From NCBI GenBank assembly GCA_947502145.1, contig CANMYO010000001.1, forward strand, positions 620,001 to 684,000: a stretch of 64,000 bases of DNA, written 5' to 3'. This DNA comes from an uncultured Paracoccaceae bacterium. GTDB lineage: Bacteria; Pseudomonadota; Alphaproteobacteria; Rhodobacterales; Rhodobacteraceae. How positions within the stretch are numbered: the stretch's first letter is position 1; each line of letters starts with the position of its first letter. Shown here in pieces: positions 50,040 to 60,056 of the stretch. A program made the translations under genes and the position numbers. Below the pieces are notes generated by a model. That model had not been told where the DNA came from. It saw only the letters and a program-made list of their open reading frames with translations, and searched no databases.

Positions 50040-51343
50040 TCAGTCGGCTCCAAGCCTTCCGGCTGCCCCACCACAACAAAGTGCAGATCGTCAGGGCGCA
50101 GGAGTTCCCGCGCAACGCGATTAACATCTTCAAGTGTGACGGCATTCAGCAGGTCATTGCGGTTTATGACATATTCCGGCGGCAACCCGGTCAGCTGCAT
50201 GCCCACGAGGATGCTCGCAATCTCTGCATTTCCATCAAACCGAAGCGGGTAGGCGCCGGTCAGATATGTCTTGATCGCGTCCAGTGCCTCTTGTGTCACC
50301 CCTTCTTTGGCAAAGCGCGCCCATTCGGCGCGGGTCACCTCGATCGCTTCGGCGATCGTCGCATTGGATGAAGCCACCTGCCCGATCACCATTTCGGCGT
50401 GAAATTTCGGCACGAGGTAGGTGCGAATGCCATAGGTCAGGCCGCGCTTTTCGCGCACTTCCATCATCAGGCGGGATTCAAAGCCGGAGCCGCCCAGCAA
50501 TTCGTTGATGATATAGGCTGCCATGTAATCGGGGTCGTCGCGTTTGATCCCTGCGTGCCCAAACAGCGCCACGGACTGCGGCGTGTCGTAATCAATGACC
50601 GTCACACCACCGGCGAGACCAAAGTCGATGTCCTGCGGCAGTGCCGGCCCCTCGGCTGGCAGGTCGCCCAACAGCTGATCGAGCAGCGGACCCAATTCCT
50701 CTGCAGTGATGTCGCCGACGGCACCGACATAGATCCGGTCACGGGTCAGCGCGTTCCGGTGGGCCGTGACGATGTCGTCACGTGTGAGACCGGCAACGCT
50801 GTCGGGGGTGCCATCCATGACCGAGCCGTAGGGGTGATCAGGAAAGGCCGCGCCGTTAAATACGTCACCGGCGATGGTGTTCGGGTCCTTTGCATCCGAG
50901 GCAAGGCCAGACAGGACCTGCGCACGCACGCGATCAACGGCATCCTGATCAAAGCGCGGATTGATCAGCGCATCCCGCAGCAGCGCAATCGCTTCATCGC
51001 GGTTTTCCGTCAAAAACTCTGCCCGGATCGACACCAGATCATCGCCGGCGCGAAACCGGTAGGTTGCTGCAAGTTCTTCGCGACGGGTCTGGAACTGCTG
51101 CGCATTCAAATCGCCTGCGCCCTCTTCGATCAAGCCCATCATCAGGTTCGTCGCACCGCGTTTGCCCGGCAGATCCAGCGAGGCGCCGCCACGGATACGG
51201 ATATCAAGCGCCATGAAGGGGATCGACGGCTCTTCGACAAGCCAGGCCTCAATCCCACCCGGGGACGTGACCTGTTTGATGTCGACGGCGGCAAACGCGG
51301 CGGTGCTGGTCAGCGCCAGCCAAAGTGTCAGGATCAGACGCAT
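50036..51343 (-). CDS. M16 family peptidase, non-zinc subunit
   Basis: A protein of 435 residues. A Sec signal peptide (MRLILTLWLALTSTAAFAA) sends it to the periplasm. Both M16 halves are present, but the HxxEH zinc motif is replaced (LMMGLIEEGAGD), so it lacks the metal site. It keeps the substrate-binding Arg/Tyr segment REKRGLTYGIRTYL near residues 330-343. M16B enzymes work as pairs of one HxxEH subunit and one R/Y subunit. Start 51343 overlaps the stop of the partner gene (TAATG) and has AGGAGG before it. Confidence 0.92.
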   Translation of the reverse strand: MRLILTLWLALTSTAAFAAVDIKQVTSPGGIEAWLVEEPSIPFMALDIRIRGGASLDLPGKRGATNLMMGLIEEGAGDLNAQQFQTRREELAATYRFRAGDDLVSIRAEFLTENRDEAIALLRDALINPRFDQDAVDRVRAQVLSGLASDAKDPNTIAGDVFNGAAFPDHPYGSVMDGTPDSVAGLTRDDIVTAHRNALTRDRIYVGAVGDITAEELGPLLDQLLGDLPAEGPALPQDIDFGLAGGVTVIDYDTPQSVALFGHAGIKRDDPDYMAAYIINELLGGSGFESRLMMEVREKRGLTYGIRTYLVPKFHAEMVIGQVASSNATIAEAIEVTRAEWARFAKEGVTQEALDAIKTYLTGAYPLRFDGNAEIASILVGMQLTGLPPEYVINRNDLLNAVTLEDVNRVARELLRPDDLHFVVVGQPEGLEPTD

Positions 51344-52677
51344 TACTTTGCCTCCTCTGGGCTGGCCACGACCCAACCGGTCACGGATTGATCGCGGTTG
51401 AGAACCTCGCGGGCGACGGCCTTGATATCTTCTTCGTTTACGGCCTGCAGCACATCCGGCCAGGCCTGCACATCGGCAACGGTCAGCCCCTGTGTCAGGG
51501 CCGCGCCATAGCGGCGGGCGAGTCCCTGCACATCGTCCTTTGCGTAAATCTCGGACGCCCGTAGCTGGCTGCGGATGCGTTCAAGGTCAGCGGGGGCAAT
51601 GGGATTGGCGATAAAGTCGGCGATGACCTGATCCATCGCGGCCTCGGCCTCTGACAGGGACACGCCGTCGCTGGGAACAACAGTCACGCCAAACGACGTG
51701 TCATCCAGCGCGCTGCCGGAATACCCGGCGTTCGAATAGACGGCCAATTGCGATTCAAATTGCAGCGCCTTGCCAAAGGCAGAGGTGAACGACGACCCGC
51801 CCAGCAATTCGGCGAGGTAAACCAAGGCGGCGGCCTTTTCCTGTGCGCCGCTGTCACGTTCTGGCGCGAGATAGCTGCGGGTCAGGTAGGGCTGGCTGAC
51901 CCGTGGATCAACAAAGGTAATGCGCCGCTCTGCCCGCTGCGGAGGTTCCTCGGGTCGCAGGCGTTCGGGAAGGTCAGGTTCGGCCGGGATAACGCCGTAA
52001 TACTCCTCAGCCAGTGCAAGCACCTCTTGCGGTTGCACATCGCCAGCAACGACGAGGATGGCGTTGTTGGGCGAGTAGTACAGATCGTAGAAATCCAGTG
52101 CGTCCTGCAGCGAGAGTTCTTCCATCTCGTGCTTCCAGCCGATGATGGGCACACCATAGCGATGGTTTTGATAAAGCGCGGCGCGAAATTGTTCCTGTGC
52201 CAGCGCGCCGGGGTTGTTTTCCGTGCGTTGGTTGCGTTCTTCCAGCACCACCTGCCGTTCCGTGATGATGTCTTGTTCGCCAATCCGCAGGTTATTCATG
52301 CGGTCAGCTTCCATTTGCATCATCAGTGGCAGGCGATCTGCTGCAACCCGCTGAAAATAAGCGGTATAATCATAGCTGGTAAAGGCGTTGTCGCTGCCGC
52401 CGTTGGCGGCCACAGTGGCCGAAAATTCGCCCGGGGCCAGCGTGTCGGTGCCTTTGAACAACAGGTGTTCAAGGTAGTGCGCGACGCCGGATGCACCGAC
52501 AGGTTCATCGGCCGACCCAATCTTATACCAGACCATATGCACCACGACAGGGGCACGGTGATCTTCGATCACAACGACATCCATGCCGTTGTCGAGTGTG
52601 TAGGTCGTGACCTCTTCGGCCAGCGCCGCAAGGGGTGTTATGGTAAGCAGGCAGGCGGCAATCGCTTGGCGGAGCAT
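51343..52677 (-). CDS. M16 family zinc peptidase, catalytic subunit
   Basis: A protein of 444 residues with a signal peptide (MLRQAIAACLLTITPLAALA). It has the inverted zinc motif His67-x-x-Glu70-His71 (HYLEH) and the third ligand in ERQVVLEERNQRTENNP (Glu146 or Glu147). The Arg/Tyr motif of the other subunit is missing, so the two proteins complement each other. Relatives degrade peptides in the periplasm. The ATG at 52677 gives the signal peptide; a longer open frame upstream is spurious. Translational coupling with the following gene supports a heterodimer. Confidence 0.94.
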   Translation of the reverse strand: MLRQAIAACLLTITPLAALAEEVTTYTLDNGMDVVVIEDHRAPVVVHMVWYKIGSADEPVGASGVAHYLEHLLFKGTDTLAPGEFSATVAANGGSDNAFTSYDYTAYFQRVAADRLPLMMQMEADRMNNLRIGEQDIITERQVVLEERNQRTENNPGALAQEQFRAALYQNHRYGVPIIGWKHEMEELSLQDALDFYDLYYSPNNAILVVAGDVQPQEVLALAEEYYGVIPAEPDLPERLRPEEPPQRAERRITFVDPRVSQPYLTRSYLAPERDSGAQEKAAALVYLAELLGGSSFTSAFGKALQFESQLAVYSNAGYSGSALDDTSFGVTVVPSDGVSLSEAEAAMDQVIADFIANPIAPADLERIRSQLRASEIYAKDDVQGLARRYGAALTQGLTVADVQAWPDVLQAVNEEDIKAVAREVLNRDQSVTGWVVASPEEAK

Positions 52678-52791
52678 GGGGGACCTTTCACGGGTTGTCT
52701 GCGTCAACCTACGGCAGAATGCGCCGCGGACAAGTCCTTCCAACAGGTTTGTGACGGGACGTGTGAAACGCCCCGCCACAATGATCGCGCG

Positions 52792-53259
52792 TTATTGATC
52801 CAGCAGGCGTTGCCCGTGCGGGTTGTCGATAACCATCAGCCAGCCACCGTCTGCCTGCCGCTGCAGGACCGCGACCGACAATCCGGATTCCGCGACCGCC
52901 GGACCATCGGGCACCTGGCCTGTCATTGTCCAGGGTGTGATGTGAAGCGCGATGTCGCCGGCGACAATCACTTCGTGTTCGCCAAATGTGAATTTGGGAT
53001 CAATCCCAAAAGATTCTGCAAAGGCGGCCCTGATCTCTTCAGTACCGGTAAGCGCCGTGCCGGGCACAAAGGCGATGGCCGCATCCGCGGTATAGGTGGA
53101 CATGATCGCATCCAGATCCTGCGCGTCATAGCCGGCGGTCATGCTGAAGATGGTCGAGAGGGCGTTGGTTTGGTCAGGCGTCATGATGTGTCCTTCTTCT
53201 GACAGGGCTGTGGTGGGCAACAAGGCAAGCGCCAAGAGCCATGAGAAACGATGTTTCAT
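52792..53259 (-). CDS. Secreted SnoaL/DUF4440-like protein, partner of the ECF factor
   Basis: A protein of 155 residues. Signal peptide MKHRFSWLLALALLPTTALS, then a SnoaL-like cone fold: DQTNALSTIFSMTAGYDAQDLDAIMSTYTADAAIAFVPGTALTGTEEIRAAF, and at the end SGLSVAVLQRQADGGWLMVIDNPHG. Such domains bind small hydrophobic ligands or act as isomerases. It follows the ECF sigma gene after 44 bases on the same strand, so the two are likely co-transcribed. A periplasmic ligand-binding role linked to the sigma factor is inference. Confidence 0.75.
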   Translation of the reverse strand: MKHRFSWLLALALLPTTALSEEGHIMTPDQTNALSTIFSMTAGYDAQDLDAIMSTYTADAAIAFVPGTALTGTEEIRAAFAESFGIDPKFTFGEHEVIVAGDIALHITPWTMTGQVPDGPAVAESGLSVAVLQRQADGGWLMVIDNPHGQRLLDQ

Positions 53260-53303
53260 GGGGTATCCTTAGGTTGAGTTAGAAACGGTTCGGCTGCGGG
53301 TGG

Positions 53304-54116
53304 TCAGGGTGGCGAGCCGACAATGCGCAGCACATTGTCGGCAAGGTCGGCCGGGCCCAGGGGTGTGCCCAGCGTTGTTTGCAATTTGGCGGCGACCAGT
53401 TCGCTTGCGAGGGATTGCGCCTCTGCCCGCAGCGCGGCGTAATCCGGCGCATCCGCAGGCGCGCGCAACTGGGCTGCATCAATGCGTCCGGAGGCAACAG
53501 CCGCAGGCACCCGGCGCGGGCACCGGCAGGGTGCCGCATTGCTTGCCAATCCACAGGTGCGGGCGGTGAACCCTGTCACGGCGGCGCGGGCGCGGGTCAA
53601 GCGCTGGCGATAGGTGTCTTTGCTAATGCCCAGTACGGTTGCGGCCTCGGTCTGGTCCAGTTCAAGGACATCACCAAGGACATACGCGGCCCGTTGTGCG
53701 GGATCGAGGCAGAGCAGCATCGCCATCGTGCAGGCGACGCGGACCTCGGTGACCAGCACGTGATCTTCGGCTGGCGCAACAGAGTCATCAACAAGGCCCT
53801 GCATCAGGTCATCAGTAAAGATGTCAAAGGTCAGCCCTGGATCGCGCGCACGGACTTTCTGTGCCGTCAGCAGGTAGTTGGTGGCGACCCGGTAGACCCA
53901 GGTTTCAAACCGGCTTTGCCCTGCAAATGTTGAGAGCTTGGTCACAACCCGGATCAGGATCTCTTGCGCGGCATCACGGGCGGCTTCGGGATCGGCCAGC
54001 ATCCGCAGCGCGAGACGATAGACGCGCGGCTCAATCTCGCGCACGACACGGTCCAGCGCGGCGGCCTCACCAGAGTTGGCGCGGGCGACAAGGGCGTTAA
54101 GATCGGGTTGGGTCAT
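53304..54116 (-). CDS. ECF-type sigma factor with Cys-rich C-terminal extension
   Basis: A protein of 270 residues. Region 2 (about 15-85) has ALDRVVREIEPRVYRLALRMLADPEAARDAAQEILIRVVTKLSTFAGQSRFETWVYRVATNYLL; region 4 (about 125-180) has LLCLDPAQRAAYVLGDVLELDQTEAATVLGISKDTYRQRLTRAR. Then comes an extension of about 90 residues: three Cys in CGLASNAAPCRCPRR (about 188-202) and a helical end. The Cys cluster may bind a metal or react with oxidants and control the factor in cis, in place of a separate anti-sigma factor. No anti-sigma gene is adjacent. Confidence 0.85.
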   Translation of the reverse strand: MTQPDLNALVARANSGEAAALDRVVREIEPRVYRLALRMLADPEAARDAAQEILIRVVTKLSTFAGQSRFETWVYRVATNYLLTAQKVRARDPGLTFDIFTDDLMQGLVDDSVAPAEDHVLVTEVRVACTMAMLLCLDPAQRAAYVLGDVLELDQTEAATVLGISKDTYRQRLTRARAAVTGFTARTCGLASNAAPCRCPRRVPAAVASGRIDAAQLRAPADAPDYAALRAEAQSLASELVAAKLQTTLGTPLGPADLADNVLRIVGSPP

Positions 54117-54124
54117 GTTGCATC

Positions 54125-54154
54125 CTTGGTGTCATACTAAGTTAGACACCCAAG
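54125..54154. promoter_or_regulatory. Imperfect dyad upstream of the ECF factor gene
   Basis: CTTGGTGTC and GACACCCAAG form arms that match except for one bulged base, spaced by 11 bases. It begins 8 bases before the sigma gene's ATG. It may be an operator or a leader hairpin covering the start region. Confidence 0.4.
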
Positions 54155-54195
54155 AGGCGCGATGTGTGACAGATTATTTTTGCGTCTGGCCGGGG

Positions 54196-54705
54196 CTATT
54201 GCGGCGGCGGCGCGGTTGGCGTTGTCACGCCAAGATTGCGGAACTGCGTCAGCGCCGCATAGGCATCAAGCGCCTGATTGGCATAGGCCTTGAAATAGCG
54301 GTCCCCGCCAAACAGATTGAAGCCGCCGAACCGCGACCGGGACGCCCGAAAGGCCGCGTCTTCGTTTGCAAGGGTCCGGCGGATGTCTGCGGCGGTGCCA
54401 TTGCGCGCCGCATAGGCAACAAGCGCGGCATCGCCACTGGGGATCCCCCCGGCAAAGGCCGCAGATGGACGGCCGCCAAGGGCGGCGATGGCGTCACCCT
54501 TGGGGTTGGGATCGGTCGGATTGGTGCCGCCCGGTGTCGGCTGCGGCAACACGGAGAGGTTTTGGGGAATGAAAAGCGGTGCGGTTGGCAGCACGCTGAA
54601 TTCGTCAGGACCATCAGTGCCGGAGCTTAGGTCGTGCAACCCGGATTGCCCGCCACAGGCAGACAGGCTGATCACAGCGAAACTGGCTAAAACAAGTGCG
54701 CGCAT
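54196..54705 (-). CDS. DUF3035 lipoprotein
   Basis: A protein of 169 residues. The ATG at 54705 (AAAGGGA upstream) gives a lipoprotein signal with lipobox LSAC followed by GGQSG. The mature part is rich in Pro, Thr and Ala and contains PDEFSVLPTAPLFIPQNLSVLPQPTPGGTNPTDPNP, typical for DUF3035 (the BamF-like/'beta-barrel assembly' associated group in alphaproteobacteria). It lies downstream of lspA, whose product processes such lipoproteins. An upstream frame extends to 54762 without similarity. Confidence 0.85.
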   Translation of the reverse strand: MRALVLASFAVISLSACGGQSGLHDLSSGTDGPDEFSVLPTAPLFIPQNLSVLPQPTPGGTNPTDPNPKGDAIAALGGRPSAAFAGGIPSGDAALVAYAARNGTAADIRRTLANEDAAFRASRSRFGGFNLFGGDRYFKAYANQALDAYAALTQFRNLGVTTPTAPPPQ

Positions 54706-54833
54706 GGCGGTCCCTTTGGTCGACTTGCGCGCAGGGATAGCGGAAAGTTTGCACGGTGTCATGTGGTTATCCGATCGTCATCGTCGGATGATGCAGGAAG
54801 GGCGCGCGCCCCGTTTCGCCGCAAGATGTGCGC

Positions 54834-55310
54834 TTAGGGCTTTGTCTTTTTGCGGGTCTTGGCGTCGGGTAGAAACGCAAGGCCAATCGCCCCGGCAAAG
54901 ATGGCCACGTCAGCGACGTTAAATGCATAGGGGTTGGTGATGCCGCAGCAGGACATATTGAGAAAGTCCGCAACCGCGCCATAGAGCAGGCGGTCGATCA
55001 CATTGCCCAGCGCCCCGCCGACCAAAAGACCGCCAGCGATATAGCCCCATTTGCTTGCGCCCGACCGCGCCAGCCAGATCAGCACAGCCGCAGAAATGAC
55101 CACCGCGACCCCGATCAGGACCCAGCGCATATCCAACCCGGCCCCGAGGCCAAAGTTCACACCGCGGTTCCACGCCATTTGCAGCACCAGAAACGGGTCA
55201 AGCACCTCTATGCGCTTGACCACGTCAAGTTTCAGGATGTGCACGACGTAGTATTTGGTGGCCTGATCCAGCAGGAACACCCAAATACTTGTCCAGAACA
55301 AAAGGCGCAT
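54834..55310 (-). CDS. lspA: Lipoprotein signal peptidase (signal peptidase II)
   Basis: A protein of 158 residues with four transmembrane helices. The catalytic aspartates are Asp115 (GAVADFLNM) and Asp134 (FNVADVAI); NVIDR and the WNRGVNFG segment are also conserved. It cleaves prolipoproteins in front of the lipid-modified Cys. It starts 8 bases after the purH stop and is followed by the DUF3035 lipoprotein gene, so all three share a transcript. Confidence 0.97.
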   Translation of the reverse strand: MRLLFWTSIWVFLLDQATKYYVVHILKLDVVKRIEVLDPFLVLQMAWNRGVNFGLGAGLDMRWVLIGVAVVISAAVLIWLARSGASKWGYIAGGLLVGGALGNVIDRLLYGAVADFLNMSCCGITNPYAFNVADVAIFAGAIGLAFLPDAKTRKKTKP

Positions 55311-55318
55311 CAGATCCC

Positions 55319-56902
55319 CTAGTGTTTGAAGTGGCGCATGCCGGTCATCACCATGGCAATGCCCGCGTCATCAGCAGCGGCGATCACCTCATCGTCGCGC
55401 ATGGAGCCACCGGGCTGAATGACACAGGTGGCGCCTGCGGCGGCGGCCTCCATCAGCCCGTCGGCGAATGGAAAGAAGGCGTCAGAGGCCACGGCAGAGC
55501 CTTTTGTCAGCGGAGCATCAAGGCCCAGTGCTTCTGCCATGCGTTCCGCCTTTTTCGCCGCGATCAGAGCGGAATCGAGGCGTGACATCTGGCCCGCGCC
55601 AACGCCCACGGTGGCCCCGTCCTTGACATAGACGATGGCGTTGGATTTCACGTGTTTGCCAACTTTCCATGCGAATTTGAGGTCATCCAGCTGCGCATCA
55701 CTTGGCTTGACCTTGGTCACAACCCGCAATGTGTCATCGGCAACGTGGCCGGTGTCCTTGTCCTGCACCAGCATTCCGCCTGCGACCTGACGATATGTCA
55801 GCTGCGCCACACGGGGATCCGGCAAACCGTCGGTGGTCAGCAGGCGCAGGTTCTTTTTAGCAGCAAAGATGTCCCGCGCCTCATCAGAGGCACCCGGCGC
55901 AATCACAACTTCGGTAAAGATTTCAACGATGGCTTTGGCGGTGTCCGCGTCAAGCGGCTGGTTCAGCGCCACGATACCGCCAAAGGCAGAGGTGCGGTCA
56001 CAGTCGAACGCCTTTTGGTAGGCCTCTTGCAATGTAGCCCCCTTGGCGACACCGCAAGGATTGGCGTGCTTAATGATCGCAACCGCGGGACCATCAGTAA
56101 ACTCTGCGACCAGTTCAAACGCGGCATCGGTGTCGTTGATATTGTTATAAGACAGGGCCTTGCCCTGGTGCTGCGTTGCCGTGGCGACGCCGGGACGGTT
56201 GCTGCCGTCGGTGTAAAAGCTGGCGCTTTGGTGCGGGTTTTCGCCGTAACGCATCGTCTGGCGCAGAGTGCCTGCAAATGACCGGCGGCGCGGCTCTGCC
56301 AGGTCGGTGGCCGCGGCCATCCATGTGCTGACGGCGGTGTCATAAGCCGCGGTGCGACCATAGGCAGTCTGCGCAAGGCGTTGACGGAAAGCGAGGCTGG
56401 TCTGACCATTGTGCGCGTCAAGTTCAGCCAGCAGGTCGCCATAATCCTGCACATCGGTCACGACATTCACAAAGGCATGGTTCTTGGCCGCAGAGCGGAT
56501 CATCGCAGGGCCGCCGATGTCGATGTTTTCAATGCAGGTGTCAAAATCCGCGCCCTTGGCGACCGTCTCTTCAAAGGGGTAGAGGTTCACCACAAGCAGG
56601 TCGATGCCGCCAATGTTGTGATCTTCCATCGCGCTGACATGGGCCGGCAGGTCGCGCCGGGCCAGCAAACCGCCATGCACAACCGGATGCAGCGTCTTGA
56701 CGCGCCCGTCCATCATTTCGGGAAATCCGGTTACCTCTGCAACATCCGTGACATCCAGCCCCGCATCCCGCAGCGCCTGTGCCGAGCCGCCAGTGGACAA
56801 TAAGGTTACACCGTGCCCCGCCAGCGCGCGGGCGAGGTCCAGCAATCCGGTTTTATCAGAGACAGAGAGAAGCGCGCGACGCACCGGTTGCAGATCAGAC
56901 AT
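55319..56902 (-). CDS. purH: Bifunctional AICAR transformylase / IMP cyclohydrolase
   Basis: A protein of 527 residues performing the last two steps of purine synthesis. The N-terminal IMP cyclohydrolase domain (MGS-like, about 1-195) has [23 protein letters not shown] and [19 protein letters not shown]. The C-terminal formyltransferase has the KHANPCG loop, [13 protein letters not shown] and a final [32 protein letters not shown]. Start [17 protein letters not shown] is preferred over an ATG-like frame start 8 codons upstream. It follows the heparinase-like gene after 16 bases. Confidence 0.98.
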   Translation of the reverse strand: MSDLQPVRRALLSVSDKTGLLDLARALAGHGVTLLSTGGSAQALRDAGLDVTDVAEVTGFPEMMDGRVKTLHPVVHGGLLARRDLPAHVSAMEDHNIGGIDLLVVNLYPFEETVAKGADFDTCIENIDIGGPAMIRSAAKNHAFVNVVTDVQDYGDLLAELDAHNGQTSLAFRQRLAQTAYGRTAAYDTAVSTWMAAATDLAEPRRRSFAGTLRQTMRYGENPHQSASFYTDGSNRPGVATATQHQGKALSYNNINDTDAAFELVAEFTDGPAVAIIKHANPCGVAKGATLQEAYQKAFDCDRTSAFGGIVALNQPLDADTAKAIVEIFTEVVIAPGASDEARDIFAAKKNLRLLTTDGLPDPRVAQLTYRQVAGGMLVQDKDTGHVADDTLRVVTKVKPSDAQLDDLKFAWKVGKHVKSNAIVYVKDGATVGVGAGQMSRLDSALIAAKKAERMAEALGLDAPLTKGSAVASDAFFPFADGLMEAAAAGATCVIQPGGSMRDDEVIAAADDAGIAMVMTGMRHFKH

Positions 56903-56918
56903 GTGTGTACCCCGAGAT

Positions 56919-58667
56919 TTATTCACCTATCCCGCTGGCAACCGGTGCAAGGTCACGCACCACATCGGGCGTATCCTGCGCCTTGGCCAAAGACCAACGG
57001 ACGCGGGTCGCATAGGCCATTGCGGTCCCGGATAAAACCACCTGTTGCGCATGTCGGGGCTTTATCCGCCCATTTTCGAGATAAACTGACCGCGCAAGGC
57101 TCAATTCGCTGGTACCGTCGTGCCGCAGGACCCAGATTTCGCCCGATTTCAGGGCAAGGCTGACGGCCGCCCCACCCATGTCAACCGAGGCTTCGACCTC
57201 GGGATGCAGGTGAAAGCGGATCGCAAAAGGCACGCCTTGCAGCGCTGTCATATCAAGCGCCCGGTCAAATCGCGCCTTGTCAGTGTCGGTCAGGGTGGTG
57301 ATCAAATCCTCGCCAACGATGCCGCGTCCGTCATTGGCGACGTCAAGGATACGGGCATGGGTCAGCCCGTGGGTCAGCTGGAAACCGTTGTGCGACAGTT
57401 CCAGCCGTTTCCCGTCTTCAAGTGGGACAATCTGGCAATGAACGACATCCGGCGTATCCACCAGCACCTCTTGTTGTCCGCCGATGATGCGGCCCGGCGG
57501 CCCAAGGCGTGATGAGGAATATCCGGCAAGGCCAAGGGTTGAGTGGCTGGGGGTGGCGCGCCCGGCCCGCCGCCAGTCCGGGCCGAAACTGACACCGGAT
57601 CCGCAATTCACGACCAATGGCCGGCGACCTGAGGTCAATTCAAACGCCAGTGTCGACGCATGACCATTGACTGAGGCAGCCCCCTGCGGTGGTGGGCTGG
57701 CGTCAACAACCACCGAACTGCGTCCGGCGCTGATACGCAGGTATCCCATGTGCAGCCCTTCGCGCGGGTGGTCGCGTACACCACAATTTGCAAGGGCCGT
57801 ATCCAGGCGCCCGTCAAGACCACGTCCGCCCCCGTGGAACCGGGCCAACCCGCCGTCGGCATGGCGCAACGCCCGCAATGTCGGTGCAATCCGCGCAATC
57901 GCGTTCTGGATGGACGCCGGTGGCATTTCATCGGCCAGACTCAACGCCTGCACCGCCCAATTCAGCAGCGTGAAGACTTCGAGCAGTTCTTCGGGGTTGC
58001 GGGTGGGAATGCCGCCTTCGGCGTCGATCTGGCTGTTACAATCCGCTGCCAGTGCTTTGACGGCGGGGGCCACGTGGGACTCCATCCCTTCAAGCGATAG
58101 ACCCGCGTAAATCATTCCGGTGAGCGCCTCAAACCGGGGCAGCCCGGCGCGGGCAGTACGCCAGCGGCGCGACAGGAACAGCGTTTGCTGGCCCAGACTG
58201 CGAAAAAACCGTTGTGACTGTTCCTTTTCGATACCGCGCAACAGGAACAGACCATGGTTGATCCAGCGGATCAGGCGCCGGCCGGTCAGATCCGGGGTCC
58301 ATCCCGGCCCGCTGCCGCGGCCATAGCGGGTGATCCAGTCCTGCACCCAGGCCTGACCCTTTGCCCGCGCACGGGCATCGCCAACAGCGGCAAGGTCATC
58401 AAGCCAGGCACAGCCGTGGATTTCCGCCGCGACCATGGGGTCGTCTTCCGGCACGTCCCAGACCGACCCTTTGGCGCTGACCGTGAGGTTGCCGGCAAAC
58501 AACAGGTTCCCGGCGATAAGTTGCCGACCCCGGGCAAAATGCCCGATGGTGCGCGGCTCTGGCGCGGTGACAAAGGCGGTCGCGGGGCGCGCGCGCGCAG
58601 CTGTCCGCGCGGCAACGCGGTGCATAAAAGCCGTGCGACGGGCACGCCATGTCTGCGGATCGGCCAA
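56919..58667 (-). CDS. Heparinase II/III family protein
   Basis: A protein of 582 residues. The N-terminal alpha/alpha toroid lies at about 60-330 ([63 protein letters not shown]) and the C-terminal beta-sandwich of the heparinase type at about 330-570 ([46 protein letters not shown]). No signal peptide, so it may be cytoplasmic. The family cleaves uronic-acid polysaccharides; in Rhodobacterales this gene commonly lies between rsmB and purH and is not a true heparin lyase as far as known. Confidence 0.88.
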   Translation of the reverse strand: MADPQTWRARRTAFMHRVAARTAARARPATAFVTAPEPRTIGHFARGRQLIAGNLLFAGNLTVSAKGSVWDVPEDDPMVAAEIHGCAWLDDLAAVGDARARAKGQAWVQDWITRYGRGSGPGWTPDLTGRRLIRWINHGLFLLRGIEKEQSQRFFRSLGQQTLFLSRRWRTARAGLPRFEALTGMIYAGLSLEGMESHVAPAVKALAADCNSQIDAEGGIPTRNPEELLEVFTLLNWAVQALSLADEMPPASIQNAIARIAPTLRALRHADGGLARFHGGGRGLDGRLDTALANCGVRDHPREGLHMGYLRISAGRSSVVVDASPPPQGAASVNGHASTLAFELTSGRRPLVVNCGSGVSFGPDWRRAGRATPSHSTLGLAGYSSSRLGPPGRIIGGQQEVLVDTPDVVHCQIVPLEDGKRLELSHNGFQLTHGLTHARILDVANDGRGIVGEDLITTLTDTDKARFDRALDMTALQGVPFAIRFHLHPEVEASVDMGGAAVSLALKSGEIWVLRHDGTSELSLARSVYLENGRIKPRHAQQVVLSGTAMAYATRVRWSLAKAQDTPDVVRDLAPVASGIGE

Positions 58668-58737
58668 ATTCTGCTGCCTCTGCTGCGTCGTTGCGCAAGT
58701 CTTGTTGCGGACAGGTTAACGCCTGTCCAGATTCGAG

Positions 58738-60009
58738 TCACGTGGCCATTGACAGAATCGCAATGTAAAATCCATCCATGCCGCCCAGGTCGTGCCAATA
58801 ATCAGGCCGCAGCCGCAACCCGCCCTCTGGCGTGATCCAATCCGCCGCCACGCCTGAAATCGCCAAGGCTTCGCGATCCACCCGCAGCTGCGGGTGGCGG
58901 CGCAGGGCGTCTTCGACCTGAACCTCGCCTTCGTCGGGCAAGAGCGAGCAGGTACAGAACACCAGTTTTCCGCCGGGTTTGAGCAAGGATAGCGCGTGAT
59001 CAATCATGCCATCCTGCTGGGCGATCAGCGCGGCAAACTCTGCCCCATCCTTGGCGTAGGGCAGATCGGGGTGACGCCGGATCGTGCCGGTCGCGCTGCA
59101 GGGGGCATCCAGCAGTACGACATCCCATTGCCCGGTGATGTCAAACGCATCGCTGACAACGGTTTTGGCCGACAACCCGGTGCGTTGCAGGTTTTCCTGT
59201 ACCCGCGCCATACGGCTGGGTGACACATCAACGGCCGTGACATCCGCCCCGCCCGCGGCCAGTTGCAGCGTCTTGCCCCCAGGCGCTGCGCAGAGGTCAA
59301 GCACGGACAGACCCGCGACATCGCCAAGCAGCTTGGCCGGCAGCGCGGCAGCGGCATCCTGAACCCACCAATCACCCGTGTCATAGCCCGGCAACGCGGT
59401 CACCTGCCCGGCGTCGGTGAGCCGGACCGTACCGGTGGGCAGCAGGGTGCCGCCCGTTGCGGCAGCAGTTGCAACAGGGTCCTTGGCTGTCAAATCCAGC
59501 GGCGCACCGGCAAAATGCGCCGCCTCGATCCCGGCCACGGCCTTGCGCCCCCATGCGGCGACAAGCGGCTGGCGCAACCAAGGTGGCAGAATTGGCGTTT
59601 GCATCTTGTCCCAGGCTGCGGGTGTAACCTTGCGCAGGACCGCGTTGGTCAGACCGCGTAACGCCTGGGTGCGCTTGTTGCGCGCCACGATTTCAACATA
59701 GGCGTTGACGACGCCATGAGGCGCCGCGCCGCTTGCAATTTCTGCAGTCGCCAGGCGCAGCGCATTGCGCACGAATTGCGGCGGAGGCTTTTTCAGGAAG
59801 GGTTTCAGCAGGCGATCAGCACGATCCAACCCGCGTAGCGCGTCAAGCGCAAGGCGCTGTGCCCTTGCCCGGTCGGCGGGGTCCAGATGATCCAGCGCCC
59901 CTGCGCCGATCAGCTCGGACATCAACCGCCCTTCGGTGGTGATCTGTTGCAGCAGATGGTGTGCGGCGCGGCGCGGGGCCAGCCCTGATGTGTCGGTCTT
60001 GTTTGCCAT
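58738..60009 (-). CDS. rsmB: 16S rRNA (cytosine-C5)-methyltransferase, RsmB/NOP2 family
   Basis: A protein of 423 residues. An N-terminal NusB-like helical domain (about 10-145) precedes the Rossmann methyltransferase: LDLCAAPGGKTLQLA binds S-adenosylmethionine, DAPCSATG and FCTCSLLPDEGE carry the two active-site cysteines (PCS and TCS motifs). It probably methylates C967-type positions of 16S rRNA. It heads the rsmB-heparinase-purH-lspA-DUF3035 run and is divergent from the SDHAF4-like gene. Confidence 0.93.
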   Translation of the reverse strand: MANKTDTSGLAPRRAAHHLLQQITTEGRLMSELIGAGALDHLDPADRARAQRLALDALRGLDRADRLLKPFLKKPPPQFVRNALRLATAEIASGAAPHGVVNAYVEIVARNKRTQALRGLTNAVLRKVTPAAWDKMQTPILPPWLRQPLVAAWGRKAVAGIEAAHFAGAPLDLTAKDPVATAAATGGTLLPTGTVRLTDAGQVTALPGYDTGDWWVQDAAAALPAKLLGDVAGLSVLDLCAAPGGKTLQLAAGGADVTAVDVSPSRMARVQENLQRTGLSAKTVVSDAFDITGQWDVVLLDAPCSATGTIRRHPDLPYAKDGAEFAALIAQQDGMIDHALSLLKPGGKLVFCTCSLLPDEGEVQVEDALRRHPQLRVDREALAISGVAADWITPEGGLRLRPDYWHDLGGMDGFYIAILSMAT

Positions 60010-60056
60010 ACCTCTCGCCGTATATCAGAGAGGGACCACCAGCAAGGAGTGAGCCG

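Noticed and set aside
51748-53202. 484-codon open frame opposite the M16 gene
   Set aside because: Covers a clear M16 peptidase and the SnoaL-like gene on the other strand; shadow.
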